DNA from: Clostridiales bacterium
GTDB lineage: Bacteria > Bacillota > Clostridia > Oscillospirales > Oscillospiraceae
Direction of reading: 5' to 3'
DNA: 14,895 nt
Assembly: GCA_004557735.1 (NCBI GenBank)
Contig: SFFV01000036.1
Coordinates: 1-14,895, forward strand
In this document: positions 1 through 7,658 of the stretch, piece after piece
Position numbering within the stretch: the stretch's first letter is position 1
How the letters are laid out: each line of letters begins with the position of its first letter
Translations under genes and position numbers: made by a program
The notes under the pieces: model-generated
The model's database searches: none
Told to the model about the DNA's origin: nothing
Seen by the model: the letters and a program-made list of their open reading frames with translations, nothing else

Positions 1-37
1 TGTAAAGAGGTAAATTTATTCGGTTTGGAAAGTCCCG

Positions 38-61
38 AAACCCGCATAAATACTGGGGTTT
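38..61 (-). terminator. weak hairpin downstream of lysS
   Basis: A six-base inverted repeat (AAACCC / GGGTTT) separated by a 12-base loop lies just after the lysS stop codon. Read on the minus strand it ends in only three T residues, so it is a poor intrinsic terminator. It may be the 3' end structure of the greA-lysS transcript, but the support is weak. Confidence 0.25.
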
Positions 62-63
62 TC

Positions 64-1566
64 TTACTTGTCGTTCGGTAAGGACTTCATTGTCGGGAAG
101 AGCAGAACGTCACGGATGGCAGCCGAGTCGGTGAGCAGCATGACGAGACGGTCGATGCCGTAGCCGATGCCGCCCGTGGGCGGCATACCGATCTCGAGGG
201 CGTTGAGGAAGTCCTCGTCGGTGTGGTTGGCCTCGGCGTCGCCGGCGGCAGCCATGGCGTCCTGTGCGGCAAAGCGTGCGCGCTGGTCAACGGGGTCGTT
301 CAGCTCCGAATAGGCGTTGCACATTTCGCGGCCATAGATGAAGAGCTCAAAGCGCTCAACCTTTGTCGGGTCGGTGGGCTTTTTCTTCGTGAGCGGGCTG
401 ATCTCCACCGGGTGATCCATGATGAACACCGGCTGAATAAGGTTTTCCTCGCAATACGCTTCAAAGAAGAGGTTGATGATATCGCCGCGGGTGTGGCGGT
501 CCTCAAAGGCGATGTTGTGCTCCCTGGCGAGCGCTCTCGCTTCTTCCAGAGTTTTGACGGCGTCAAAATCAACGCCGGAATACTTCTTGACGGCGTCGAT
601 CATCGTCAGACGGTCAAACGGCTTGCCGAGGTCGATCTCGGTACCCTGATAGGTGATTGTCGTGCTGCCGCAGACAACCCTTGCAAGATGGCGGAACATG
701 TCCTCCGTCAGCTCCATCATGCCGTTATAGTCCGTATACGCCTGATAAAGCTCCATAAGCGTGAATTCCGGGTTATGGCGCGTATCAACGCCTTCGTTGC
801 GGAATACGCGGCCGATCTCATAAACTCTCTCGAGACCGCCGACGATCAGGCGCTTGAGATAAAGCTCAAGAGAAATGCGGAGCTTGACATCCTCGTCGAG
901 CGCGTTATAGTGCGTTTCAAACGGGCGTGCCGCCGCGCCGCCGGCATTCGGGACGAGCATGGGGGTCTCGACCTCCATGAACCCGCGGTCATCGAGAAAC
1001 CGGCGGATCTCGCGAAGGATCTGCGAGCGCTTGACAAACGTATCGCGCACCTCGGGATTGACGATCAGGTCAAGATACCGCTGGCGGTAGCGCACATCGG
1101 TATCCTGCAGACCGTGAAACTTCTCCGGCAGAGGCTTGAGAGACTTGGTGAGCAGCGTAAGCTCCTTCGTGTGGACGGTGATCTCTCCGGTCTTTGTGCG
1201 GAACACAAAGCCCTTAACGCCGATAATATCGCCAATGTCCATTTTCTTGAACTCGGCATACGCTTCTTCCCCAAGATCGTCGCGGGCAACATAGCACTGA
1301 ATGACGCCCTGCTTATCCTGAATTTTGCAGAAAGACGCCTTGCCCATGATGCGTTTGACCATCATGCGTCCGGCAACAGACACCTCTTTGCCGGCCAGCC
1401 CGTCACCGGCGGCAAGGATCTCCGCGCTGTGGTGGGTAACATCGTAGCGGGTGATCGCGAAGGGATCCCGTCCTGCGTCCTGCAGGTTCGTCAGCTTTTC
1501 ACGACGGATACGCAGCAGCTCACTGAGCGAGAGCTCCGGTGCTCCGGTCCTTGTTTCCTCTGCCAT
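64..1566 (-). CDS. lysS: lysine--tRNA ligase (class II)
   Basis: Class II lysyl-tRNA synthetase, which charges tRNA-Lys with lysine using ATP in the cytoplasm. The 500-residue protein has the usual bacterial length. Residues about 61-140 form the OB-fold anticodon-binding domain. The catalytic domain follows, with class II motif 2 around residues 248-274 (ERVYEIGRVFRNEG, then RHNPEFT) and motif 3 near the C-terminus (GIGYGIDRLVMLL, about 466-478). The ATG is preceded by AGGAG at good spacing. It starts 27 bases after the greA stop, so the two genes are almost certainly co-transcribed, a common clostridial arrangement. I see no T-box leader in front of it. Identification is secure. Confidence 0.97.
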   Translation of the reverse strand: MAEETRTGAPELSLSELLRIRREKLTNLQDAGRDPFAITRYDVTHHSAEILAAGDGLAGKEVSVAGRMMVKRIMGKASFCKIQDKQGVIQCYVARDDLGEEAYAEFKKMDIGDIIGVKGFVFRTKTGEITVHTKELTLLTKSLKPLPEKFHGLQDTDVRYRQRYLDLIVNPEVRDTFVKRSQILREIRRFLDDRGFMEVETPMLVPNAGGAAARPFETHYNALDEDVKLRISLELYLKRLIVGGLERVYEIGRVFRNEGVDTRHNPEFTLMELYQAYTDYNGMMELTEDMFRHLARVVCGSTTITYQGTEIDLGKPFDRLTMIDAVKKYSGVDFDAVKTLEEARALAREHNIAFEDRHTRGDIINLFFEAYCEENLIQPVFIMDHPVEISPLTKKKPTDPTKVERFELFIYGREMCNAYSELNDPVDQRARFAAQDAMAAAGDAEANHTDEDFLNALEIGMPPTGGIGYGIDRLVMLLTDSAAIRDVLLFPTMKSLPNDK

Positions 1567-1593
1567 AGTAATCTCCTATATCTGTTCTTATGT

Positions 1594-2070
1594 TCAGTTT
1601 TCAAAACCAAGGATCTCGTAATGAATGACGCCGCCGGGGGCTTCAAACTCGATCCGGTCACCCTTCTTCTTCCCTATCAGGCTGCGTCCGAGGGGGGACT
1701 CATCGGAAATGCGGCCGAGGATGGGGTTGGCCTCCTGGCTGCCGACGATCTCATACGTTTCCTCGTCCTCTTCGCCCACTTCGCGGACGGTCACACGGCT
1801 GCCGACGGAAATGACGGTGCCGGTCGGAACATTTTCGAGGATGACGGCGTTTTCGATCAGGTTCATTATCTCGGCGATCTTGGAGTAGAGCTTACCCTGC
1901 TCGGTCTTCGCCTCATCGTATTCGCTGTTCTCCGACAAATCGCCGAAAGAGCGGGCTTCCTTGATCTGCTCGGAAACCTCTTTCTCCCGAACGGTCTGAA
2001 GGTATTCCAGCTCCTTTTTCAGTTCATCCAGGCGCTCCTGGCTCATTCTGAAACGGCTTTCAACGGACAT
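1594..2070 (-). CDS. greA: transcription elongation factor GreA
   Basis: GreA binds in the RNA polymerase secondary channel and stimulates cleavage of backtracked RNA. The 158-residue length is standard. The N-terminal half (about residues 8-75) is the antiparallel coiled coil, including the conserved GDLSENSEYDEAK segment whose acidic residues reach the polymerase active site. The C-terminal half is the FKBP-like globular domain and carries the family signatures SPLGRSLIGKKKGD and a final EAPGG...YEILG. The ATG is preceded by AAAGGAAG. A consensus promoter and a 5' hairpin lie directly upstream, and lysS follows after 27 bases. Confidence 0.97.
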   Translation of the reverse strand: MSVESRFRMSQERLDELKKELEYLQTVREKEVSEQIKEARSFGDLSENSEYDEAKTEQGKLYSKIAEIMNLIENAVILENVPTGTVISVGSRVTVREVGEEDEETYEIVGSQEANPILGRISDESPLGRSLIGKKKGDRIEFEAPGGVIHYEILGFEN

Positions 2071-2101
2071 AGTTAAACTTCCTTTCGATACTTACATGCT
2101 C

Positions 2102-2139
2102 GCAAATCCCGCACAGAGTAACTCCGTGCGGGAATTTGC
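2102..2139 (-). promoter_or_regulatory. 5' leader stem-loop of greA
   Basis: A long inverted repeat: a six-base outer arm (GCAAAT/ATTTGC) and a seven-base inner arm (CCCGCAC/GTGCGGG), with one bulged base between them and a small GAG/CTC stem at the tip. On the minus strand it begins about where the predicted greA transcript starts and ends about 30 bases before the start codon. No T-run follows on the minus strand, so it is not an intrinsic terminator. A 5'-end RNA stabiliser is the simplest reading. Confidence 0.7.
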
Positions 2140-2144
2140 TTGCT

Positions 2145-2173
2145 ATTATACGGAATCACGCGCGCCGTGTCAA
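2145..2173 (-). promoter_or_regulatory. consensus sigma-70/sigma-A promoter of greA-lysS
   Basis: On the minus strand the -35 box is TTGACA (2173-2168) and the -10 box is TATAAT (2150-2145), separated by exactly 17 bases. Both hexamers match the housekeeping consensus perfectly. The predicted start point is near 2138. This should drive strong constitutive transcription of greA-lysS independently of the upstream ftsEX cluster. Confidence 0.9.
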
Positions 2174-2230
2174 GACGATTTTCGGATTCCTTTTTTGTAG
2201 ATTTCGGCCGATTTTCCGTAGATATGGGCG

Positions 2231-3400
2231 TTAATGCACGGCGTCCTTTGCCGCTTCGAGCTGCACGTCCATGTCGCTGTCCTCGATCTGGTAGGAGGCG
2301 ATGTCCGGCGTGACGCCGCCGAGATCGGCCATGCTCTTTTTATCCGGCGTCAGATACTCATATTTGGAGATCCGGACGGCGCTGCCGTCGGAGAGCTCTA
2401 TGATCACCTGGCTCTGGGCGCTGCCGGGCGTTCGGCGTCCGACGATCGTCACGCCCGCCTGCTGCATGATGCAGGCGAAAACTTCCGCCGCGCAGGTGGT
2501 ATTTTCATTGACCAGAATGACCATCGGCATATTGAGATACGAGCTGCCGGACGAATAGGTCGTCTCCTTCCCGTCGCGGTCGCGCAGAAAGAACAGATCG
2601 CCCTTCGGCAGGAAAAAGTCAAGCGAGTCCGCCATTTCCGCGGGCTTGCCGCTCGTATTATCGCGCACATCAATGATAAGGCTCGTCGCGCCGGAATCCT
2701 GCAGCGAGGCGACCGCCGTCCTTACGCTGGCGGCGGCGCTGTCGTCAAAGTTGCGGATACGGAGATATCCTATGGAAGAGCTGCGGTTTGACTTATTGAC
2801 GTCGCTGTCCAGAATATAATAGACGACCGGCTCGGCATAGATGAGCTCACACTTCATTGTTGCGTCCGCCTTGCCCCCCTGCGTGTTGAGAAGATGGAGC
2901 GTGAAGTATTTCTCCGTCTCGGACTCCTTCGCATCATAGCTGCGCAGAAGATCGTCGAACTGCTCGGGGGTATAGGTGGATACATCGATATCGTCTACGC
3001 TCGCGATCATGTTGCCGACCTTTACATGGGCCTGATCAGCCGGGGAGCCGGGCGTCACGGAAAGGACGGTAAGATAACCGTAGTTCTCGTTGTACTGTGT
3101 GGTGACGCCGATGCCGATATACTGGTTCGTCAGCGTGAGCTTATACTCCTCATACTCGGCAGCGGGAAGATAATAGCTCGCCGGATCATTCAATGAGGCG
3201 ACCATGGCGCTCGCGGAGGCGTCCTCCAGCGAGGATGTTTCCTTCGGCTGGTAGAACGTCGACTCAATAACGCGGATGACCTCCAGGTATTTATCGGAGG
3301 AAGCGCCCCGATCCGCAAGAATCAGGCACGCGGCTGCGGTAACAACGATGCAGATCACACACGCGAGAAGTGACCATACGATTTTCGGTACGCGATTCAT
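2231..3400 (-). CDS. membrane-anchored PDZ/S41 (C-terminal processing protease family) protein, catalytic dyad altered
   Basis: A 389-residue protein with an N-terminal membrane segment (about residues 8-30), so most of it should lie outside the membrane. A PDZ-like domain follows at about 85-165 (YIGIGV, then TPGSPADQAHVKVGN), and then an S41 peptidase fold. The closest family is CtpA/CtpB. Aligned to the usual SASASE and TYGKG...Q motifs, the nucleophile Ser is Cys (residue 303, in NENTTCAAE) and the catalytic Lys is Ser (residue 327, in TPGSAQSQ); the Gln is kept. It may therefore be a non-peptidase scaffold or an unusual cysteine enzyme. It is the last gene of the ftsEX-M23 cluster, 39 bases after the second M23 gene, and starts behind a GAGGT site. 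No clear terminator follows. Confidence 0.88.
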   Translation of the reverse strand: MNRVPKIVWSLLACVICIVVTAAACLILADRGASSDKYLEVIRVIESTFYQPKETSSLEDASASAMVASLNDPASYYLPAAEYEEYKLTLTNQYIGIGVTTQYNENYGYLTVLSVTPGSPADQAHVKVGNMIASVDDIDVSTYTPEQFDDLLRSYDAKESETEKYFTLHLLNTQGGKADATMKCELIYAEPVVYYILDSDVNKSNRSSSIGYLRIRNFDDSAAASVRTAVASLQDSGATSLIIDVRDNTSGKPAEMADSLDFFLPKGDLFFLRDRDGKETTYSSGSSYLNMPMVILVNENTTCAAEVFACIMQQAGVTIVGRRTPGSAQSQVIIELSDGSAVRISKYEYLTPDKKSMADLGGVTPDIASYQIEDSDMDVQLEAAKDAVH

Positions 3401-3439
3401 AGGCTGATACCTCGGATGATTTTTCTTTCGGCGCAGCGG

Positions 3440-4747
3440 TCAGGCCGTCGGGTCGTATGTAACGGCGCTTTCGTCGTAATACTGCATGGGATCGACCTGC
3501 TGCCCGTTTTTGATGACGGCATAGTCCAGATGACTGCCGGTGGCAATGCCGCTTTCGCCGACATAGCCAATGATCTGGCCCTGTTTGACATACTCACCCG
3601 GCTGAACGATGAAATTGGTCATGTGGGAGTAGCGCGTCGCCGTTTCGCCATCATGCTCGATACTGACATAGTAGCCGAGGCCGTCGTTGTATGTTGCATT
3701 GGCGACCTGCCCGTCAGCAGCGGCATAGATCGGATCGCCGGATCTGGCGCCGATATCGATCGCCTTGTGGTTTGTGGATGCGCCCGCCGTAGGAGCGGTG
3801 CGCTCGCCGTAGCGCGAGGTGACATATGTGCTGTCCACCGGCCAGATAAAGCTGCCGTTGAACGCAAGAGAACCGTTCGTGCTGTTTGCATACGCTCCGC
3901 CGCCGGAGGATGTCGCTCCGGAAGCTGCCGCGCCGCCGGACGCTCCGCCGTACCATGTTTTCTGCGCTGCCTGCTGCGCGGCGTATTCCTGCATGGCCTT
4001 TATAAGGTCCCGCATCGCCTCTTCCTCGGCCTGCGCGATCGCGTCATATTCCGCCTGCGCGTTGTGCGAAAGCTCGTCGAGGTTGGCGATCAGATCGCAT
4101 GCCGCGCTGACCTGCGCATCCAGCTGCTCGCGGCGGGCCGCAAGCTCTTCGTTTATGGCATCCTGCTCCGCCTTGGCGGTCTCATATTCGCGCTTGATCG
4201 TTTCAACATCCTCGCGGCTTTTCTGCAGGGTCTTTTCAAGCTCGCGATCGTAATGCATGATGTCGTTCACGTCTGCGGCGCGCGCAAGGATCTCCGGAAT
4301 GCTGTCCGCGTCAAAAATGAAAGCGAGGTACGAGTAGCCGCCATTCTCTTCCATGGAGCGGACGCGCTCGCGCAGAAGCGCGGTCTGTTCGGTTTCCGCG
4401 GCAGTCGCCGCGGCCAGCTCTTCTTCCTTGCGGTCAATAAGCTCCTGATAAACGGCGATCTGCTCTTCAATGAGCGCGATCGTCTCACGATTGAGCGAGA
4501 TCTGCTTATCGAGCGCCGCCTTGCGGTATACGATCAGCGTCTGATTGTCGGAAAGGTCCTGTATGACCTGCTCCTGCTCCATAAGCTGCTCTTCAAGCTG
4601 CGCTCTCTTTTCCGCCAAACGCTCAAGGTCGGTCTCATCGACGGCGTGCGCCGGAAGGACGGTGATCACAAGCGAGAGCACCATAACGAGAGCCAGCACA
4701 ACGCAAATCGCGGAGAAAACGGTTTTTTGCAATTTGTTACGTTTCAT
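3440..4747 (-). CDS. secreted coiled-coil M23/LytM-domain protein, zinc motif HxD (probable FtsEX partner)
   Basis: A 435-residue EnvC/PcsB-like protein. A signal peptide is visible (KR-rich start, hydrophobic core, likely cleavage after Ala-His-Ala at about 35). A long Glu/Gln-rich coiled coil covers about 36-245, then a Gly/Ala/Ser-rich linker and a C-terminal LytM domain (about 325-425). The first zinc motif HxxxD is present (His327, Asp331), as is the middle His375. However, the usual HxH is His406-Leu-Asp408, so one zinc ligand is Asp. It may be inactive or altered, as in EnvC-like regulators. A GTG six bases further upstream could be read as a start, but ATG at 4747 fits the GAGGTG site and the signal peptide better. 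It is a tandem paralogue of the gene before it, 27 bases away. Confidence 0.88.
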   Translation of the reverse strand: MKRNKLQKTVFSAICVVLALVMVLSLVITVLPAHAVDETDLERLAEKRAQLEEQLMEQEQVIQDLSDNQTLIVYRKAALDKQISLNRETIALIEEQIAVYQELIDRKEEELAAATAAETEQTALLRERVRSMEENGGYSYLAFIFDADSIPEILARAADVNDIMHYDRELEKTLQKSREDVETIKREYETAKAEQDAINEELAARREQLDAQVSAACDLIANLDELSHNAQAEYDAIAQAEEEAMRDLIKAMQEYAAQQAAQKTWYGGASGGAAASGATSSGGGAYANSTNGSLAFNGSFIWPVDSTYVTSRYGERTAPTAGASTNHKAIDIGARSGDPIYAAADGQVANATYNDGLGYYVSIEHDGETATRYSHMTNFIVQPGEYVKQGQIIGYVGESGIATGSHLDYAVIKNGQQVDPMQYYDESAVTYDPTA

Positions 4748-4774
4748 AGGCACCTCATATCCCGTAAGGGGAAA

Positions 4775-6037
4775 TCAGCAGTTCCAATACGTAAGGCCGG
4801 AGAAGTACGCCGCCGGGTCGGTCTGCGCGCCGTTGATGCGGATCTCAAAATGGCAGTGCGGGCCGGAGGATATGCCGGTCGAGCCGACCGCGCCGATATA
4901 CTGTCCGGCGGTAACATACTGCCCGTAGCTCACGCCGATGGAGCTCATATGTGCGTACACCGTAACTATGCCGTTGCCGTGGTCGATCATGACGCAGTTG
5001 CCGTAACCGCCGTTCGCGCCGGCATAGATCACATCGCCCGCGCCGGCCGCCACAATGGACGCGCCCATACCCGCGCCGATGTCCAGACCGCCGTGGTACG
5101 TGCTCGCGCCGGCTGTCGGGGCCACACGGTAGCCGAAGCGGGAGGTGATGAGCGTACAGCTCGGCACCGGCCACTGGAGATCCGAAAGGCTTGTTGCCGA
5201 ACCGCCGGATGTCCCGCCCCCGGACGCTCCGCCGGAGGCGGCGCCGCTGTTCGCGTTGTTTGCCGCGTTTTTCGCCGCTTCCTCTGCGGCGCGCTTGCGG
5301 ATCGCTTCCTGCAGCGTCTCCTCCGCCTCGGCCTCCGCCTCGGCGATAGCTTCGTATTCCGCCTGGGCGTCGTCGGAAAGCGTTTCGATGTCGGCGATCA
5401 TGGTATATGCCGCCTCGACCTGCGCGTCCAGCTCCGCCTGCTTGGTGTCCAGCTCTTTTTGCAAAAGCTCCTGCTCGTGGCGGGCTTCTTCGTAGCTTTT
5501 CTTGATGGACTCAACATCCTCGCGCGCCGCCATATACTCTTCTTCCAGAGCTTTGTCGTAGTGCATGATGTCGTTAACGTCGCCGATGCGGGAAAGGAGC
5601 TCGGTCACGCTGGAGGAATCGAAGATGAAGCTGGCATAGGAATAGCTGCTGTTTTCCTCCATCGCGCGGATGCGGGAACGGAGAAGCTCCGTCTGCGCCG
5701 TTTCCTTTTCCAGCGCCTTATCAAGCTCCGCCTGCTTTTCGGCAATGATCTCGTCGTAGATTTTGATCTGCTCGCCGATAAGCTCGATCATCTGGCGGTT
5801 GATTTCGATCTTTCCGTCAAGCGCTATCTTGCGGGTAATAAAGCGCGCCTTCTGGTTCGTGAGATCATTGATAACATCCTGCTGCTCCTGGGCCTGCTGC
5901 TCGAGAGCGTCCAGTTTTTTCTGAAGCTCGTCGATCTCCGACTGAGAGACGGCGTAAGCCGGCAGCGACGCGGCAAACACCGCGGCCGCCAGAAGCGTGC
6001 AGAAAACGGAACAAAGGTTTTTTTTCAACTTTTTCAT
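4775..6037 (-). CDS. secreted coiled-coil M23/LytM-domain peptidoglycan hydrolase (probable FtsEX partner)
   Basis: A 420-residue protein with a signal peptide (MKKLKK start, likely cleavage after Ala-Tyr-Ala at about 29). A coiled coil runs over about 30-245, then a Gly/Ser/Ala/Asn-rich linker, then a LytM/M23 zinc endopeptidase domain (about 314-415). All metal and catalytic residues are visible: His315 and Asp319 (HGGLD), His363 (YAHMS), and His394/His396 (GPHCHFE). It should cut peptide crosslinks in peptidoglycan. By analogy with PcsB/EnvC, the coiled coil would couple it to FtsX. A TTG overlapping the ftsX stop could extend it by ten residues. I chose ATG at 6037 because a clean signal peptide begins there, although its ribosome binding site is weak. 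It starts 26 bases after ftsX. Confidence 0.9.
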   Translation of the reverse strand: MKKLKKNLCSVFCTLLAAAVFAASLPAYAVSQSEIDELQKKLDALEQQAQEQQDVINDLTNQKARFITRKIALDGKIEINRQMIELIGEQIKIYDEIIAEKQAELDKALEKETAQTELLRSRIRAMEENSSYSYASFIFDSSSVTELLSRIGDVNDIMHYDKALEEEYMAAREDVESIKKSYEEARHEQELLQKELDTKQAELDAQVEAAYTMIADIETLSDDAQAEYEAIAEAEAEAEETLQEAIRKRAAEEAAKNAANNANSGAASGGASGGGTSGGSATSLSDLQWPVPSCTLITSRFGYRVAPTAGASTYHGGLDIGAGMGASIVAAGAGDVIYAGANGGYGNCVMIDHGNGIVTVYAHMSSIGVSYGQYVTAGQYIGAVGSTGISSGPHCHFEIRINGAQTDPAAYFSGLTYWNC

Positions 6038-6063
6038 AGTAAGTACATAATGTCCGGGAAGGA

Positions 6064-6951
6064 TCAAACCTTCAGATAGTTGCGGATCGCCATAGCGCCG
6101 CCGAACGCGCCGACCAGAATGCCGATGGCGAGAAACACGATCAGCAGCGGCGTCATCAGCAGCGAAAACGGCATGACCTGAATGAGGTTGGCGGCGACGG
6201 AGACCGAGATCTTCTGTGCAATGAAATCATACACCGCCCACTGCAGAAGAAAGGCGATGCCCGCGCCGAGAAGGCCGAGGATCAGGCCCTCGACAACGAA
6301 CGGCGTGCGGATAAAGCCGTTGCTCGCGCCGACCATTTTCATGACCGCGATCTCGTCGCGCCGCGTGAATGTGGCAAGCTTGATGGTGTTGGACATCATA
6401 AAAACGGAAACGACGAGCAGGATAACGATCAAAATCGCCGTAATGACGCTCACAACATTGCGGACCGCAATAAAGCCCTCGGCGATACTGACCGGTGCGT
6501 TGACGTCGGCAATGCCGTTCACCGCGTCAACGGCGGTTGCGGTTTCGCGCATGAGCGTGATATCGTTCAGCCGGATCACATAACGGTTGCGGAACACGGT
6601 CGCGTCCAGATTTTCAAACACCGAACTGTCGCCATAGGTATTTTTATAGTTATCCATGGCCTCTTCACGGGAGATGAACTGCACATCCCGGATGTTGGGG
6701 ATGGTGCGGATCGCACCTTCAATGGAGCGGGCATCGCTGTCGGAGAGCGACTCGTCCACAAAGGCGAGAATCTGGCTGTCCTCCTCCATGTTGCCGATGA
6801 GATTATCGACGTTCACCGCCACGAGGCCGAAGCTGCCCATGATGATGAGGCAGGCAGCGATGACCGTGACCGAGGCGAAAGAGCGGAAGCCGTGCGAAAA
6901 TACGCCGCGCAGACCTTCCCGGAAGAGATATGTAATTCTGTTAAGACTCAT
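6064..6951 (-). CDS. ftsX: cell division ABC transporter permease FtsX
   Basis: Membrane half of the FtsEX complex, which relays ATP hydrolysis by FtsE to cell-wall hydrolases outside the membrane. The protein is 295 residues, normal for the family. Membrane segment 1 lies at about 24-50. A large extracellular loop follows (about 50-165), which normally binds the coiled-coil hydrolase partner. Three more membrane segments fill the C-terminal half, with the typical RRDEIAVMKMVGAS loop between segments 2 and 3. An ATG five codons upstream (6966) exists. I prefer the ATG at 6951 because its N-terminus matches the length and layout of other FtsX proteins. It overlaps the end of ftsE by 11 bases, so translation is probably coupled. 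Confidence 0.95.
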   Translation of the reverse strand: MSLNRITYLFREGLRGVFSHGFRSFASVTVIAACLIIMGSFGLVAVNVDNLIGNMEEDSQILAFVDESLSDSDARSIEGAIRTIPNIRDVQFISREEAMDNYKNTYGDSSVFENLDATVFRNRYVIRLNDITLMRETATAVDAVNGIADVNAPVSIAEGFIAVRNVVSVITAILIVILLVVSVFMMSNTIKLATFTRRDEIAVMKMVGASNGFIRTPFVVEGLILGLLGAGIAFLLQWAVYDFIAQKISVSVAANLIQVMPFSLLMTPLLIVFLAIGILVGAFGGAMAIRNYLKV

Positions 6952-7630
6952 AGCCGTAATACCCATCCATTCCGTCGCTGATGAGGCAGCCGTCGCTCAG
7001 CGACACAACGCGCTTGGAAAAGGCGTTGACAAGCTCTTTTTCGTGCGTAACGATCAGCACCGTCGTTCCCAGCTCGTTGATCTTCTGGAAAAGCAGCATG
7101 ATTTCCAGACTTCTGGCAGGGTCCAGATTGCCCGTCGGCTCATCGGCGATGATCATGTCCGGAGAGTTTACAAGCGCGCGGGCGATCGCCACGCGCTGCT
7201 GCTCACCGCCGGACAGTTCCCGCGGATACCGGTCCTCGCGGCCCGAGAGATCAACGAGATCGAGCACATACGGCACGCGCTTGCGGATTTCACGGTTGGA
7301 AGCGCCGACCACGCGCATCGCGAACGCGACGTTTTCATAGACCGTCATGTCCTTGATGAGCCGGTAGTCCTGAAAGATGACGCCGAGCGAGCGGCGCAGC
7401 TTGGGAAGATTCCGCCGTTTCATCGTACGAAGATCGAAGCCGTTGACTTCGATCCGGCCGCCGGTGGCGCGGATCTCGCCGGTCAGCAGCTTGATGATCG
7501 TGGTTTTCCCCGAGCCGGAAGGACCGACAAGGAACACGAACTCGCCGTCCTGAATGGTGAGATCAATGTCCCGCAGCGTTTCCGCGCGGCTGCCGGGGTA
7601 TTTCATTTTGACATCGTTGAGAAGTACCAT
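6941..7630 (-). CDS. ftsE: cell division ATP-binding protein FtsE
   Basis: ATPase subunit of FtsEX, on the cytoplasmic side of the membrane. It is 229 residues, the standard length. Walker A is GPSGSGKT (36-43), the Q-loop is VIFQD (84-88), the ABC signature is LSGGEQQ (139-145) and Walker B is MIIADEP (159-165); the switch His is in VTHEKE. The ATG is preceded by GGAGA. It starts 28 bases after the regulator gene and overlaps ftsX, so regulator, ftsE and ftsX look like one transcript followed by the envelope proteins. Confidence 0.97.
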   Translation of the reverse strand: MVLLNDVKMKYPGSRAETLRDIDLTIQDGEFVFLVGPSGSGKTTIIKLLTGEIRATGGRIEVNGFDLRTMKRRNLPKLRRSLGVIFQDYRLIKDMTVYENVAFAMRVVGASNREIRKRVPYVLDLVDLSGREDRYPRELSGGEQQRVAIARALVNSPDMIIADEPTGNLDPARSLEIMLLFQKINELGTTVLIVTHEKELVNAFSKRVVSLSDGCLISDGMDGYYGYES

Positions 7631-7658
7631 AAATCATTCTCCGCGTCAGAGCCGGGGA

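Noticed and set aside
1567..1593. T-box or riboswitch before lysS
   Set aside because: The gap to greA is only 27 bases, too short for any such leader.
223..2076. Long plus-strand open frame of 617 codons over lysS and greA
   Set aside because: It is the mirror of two well-identified genes, has no family resemblance, and results from GC-biased codon use; no ribosome binding site was found.
2174..2230. A terminator after the S41 gene
   Set aside because: The six-T run here is on the plus strand, and no stem precedes a T-run on the minus strand; I cannot support termination here.
3416..6079. Plus-strand open frame of 887 codons over both M23 genes
   Set aside because: It is antisense to coiled-coil genes rich in GAG/GCG codons, which leaves few stops on the opposite strand. 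Its composition is repetitive and not protein-like.
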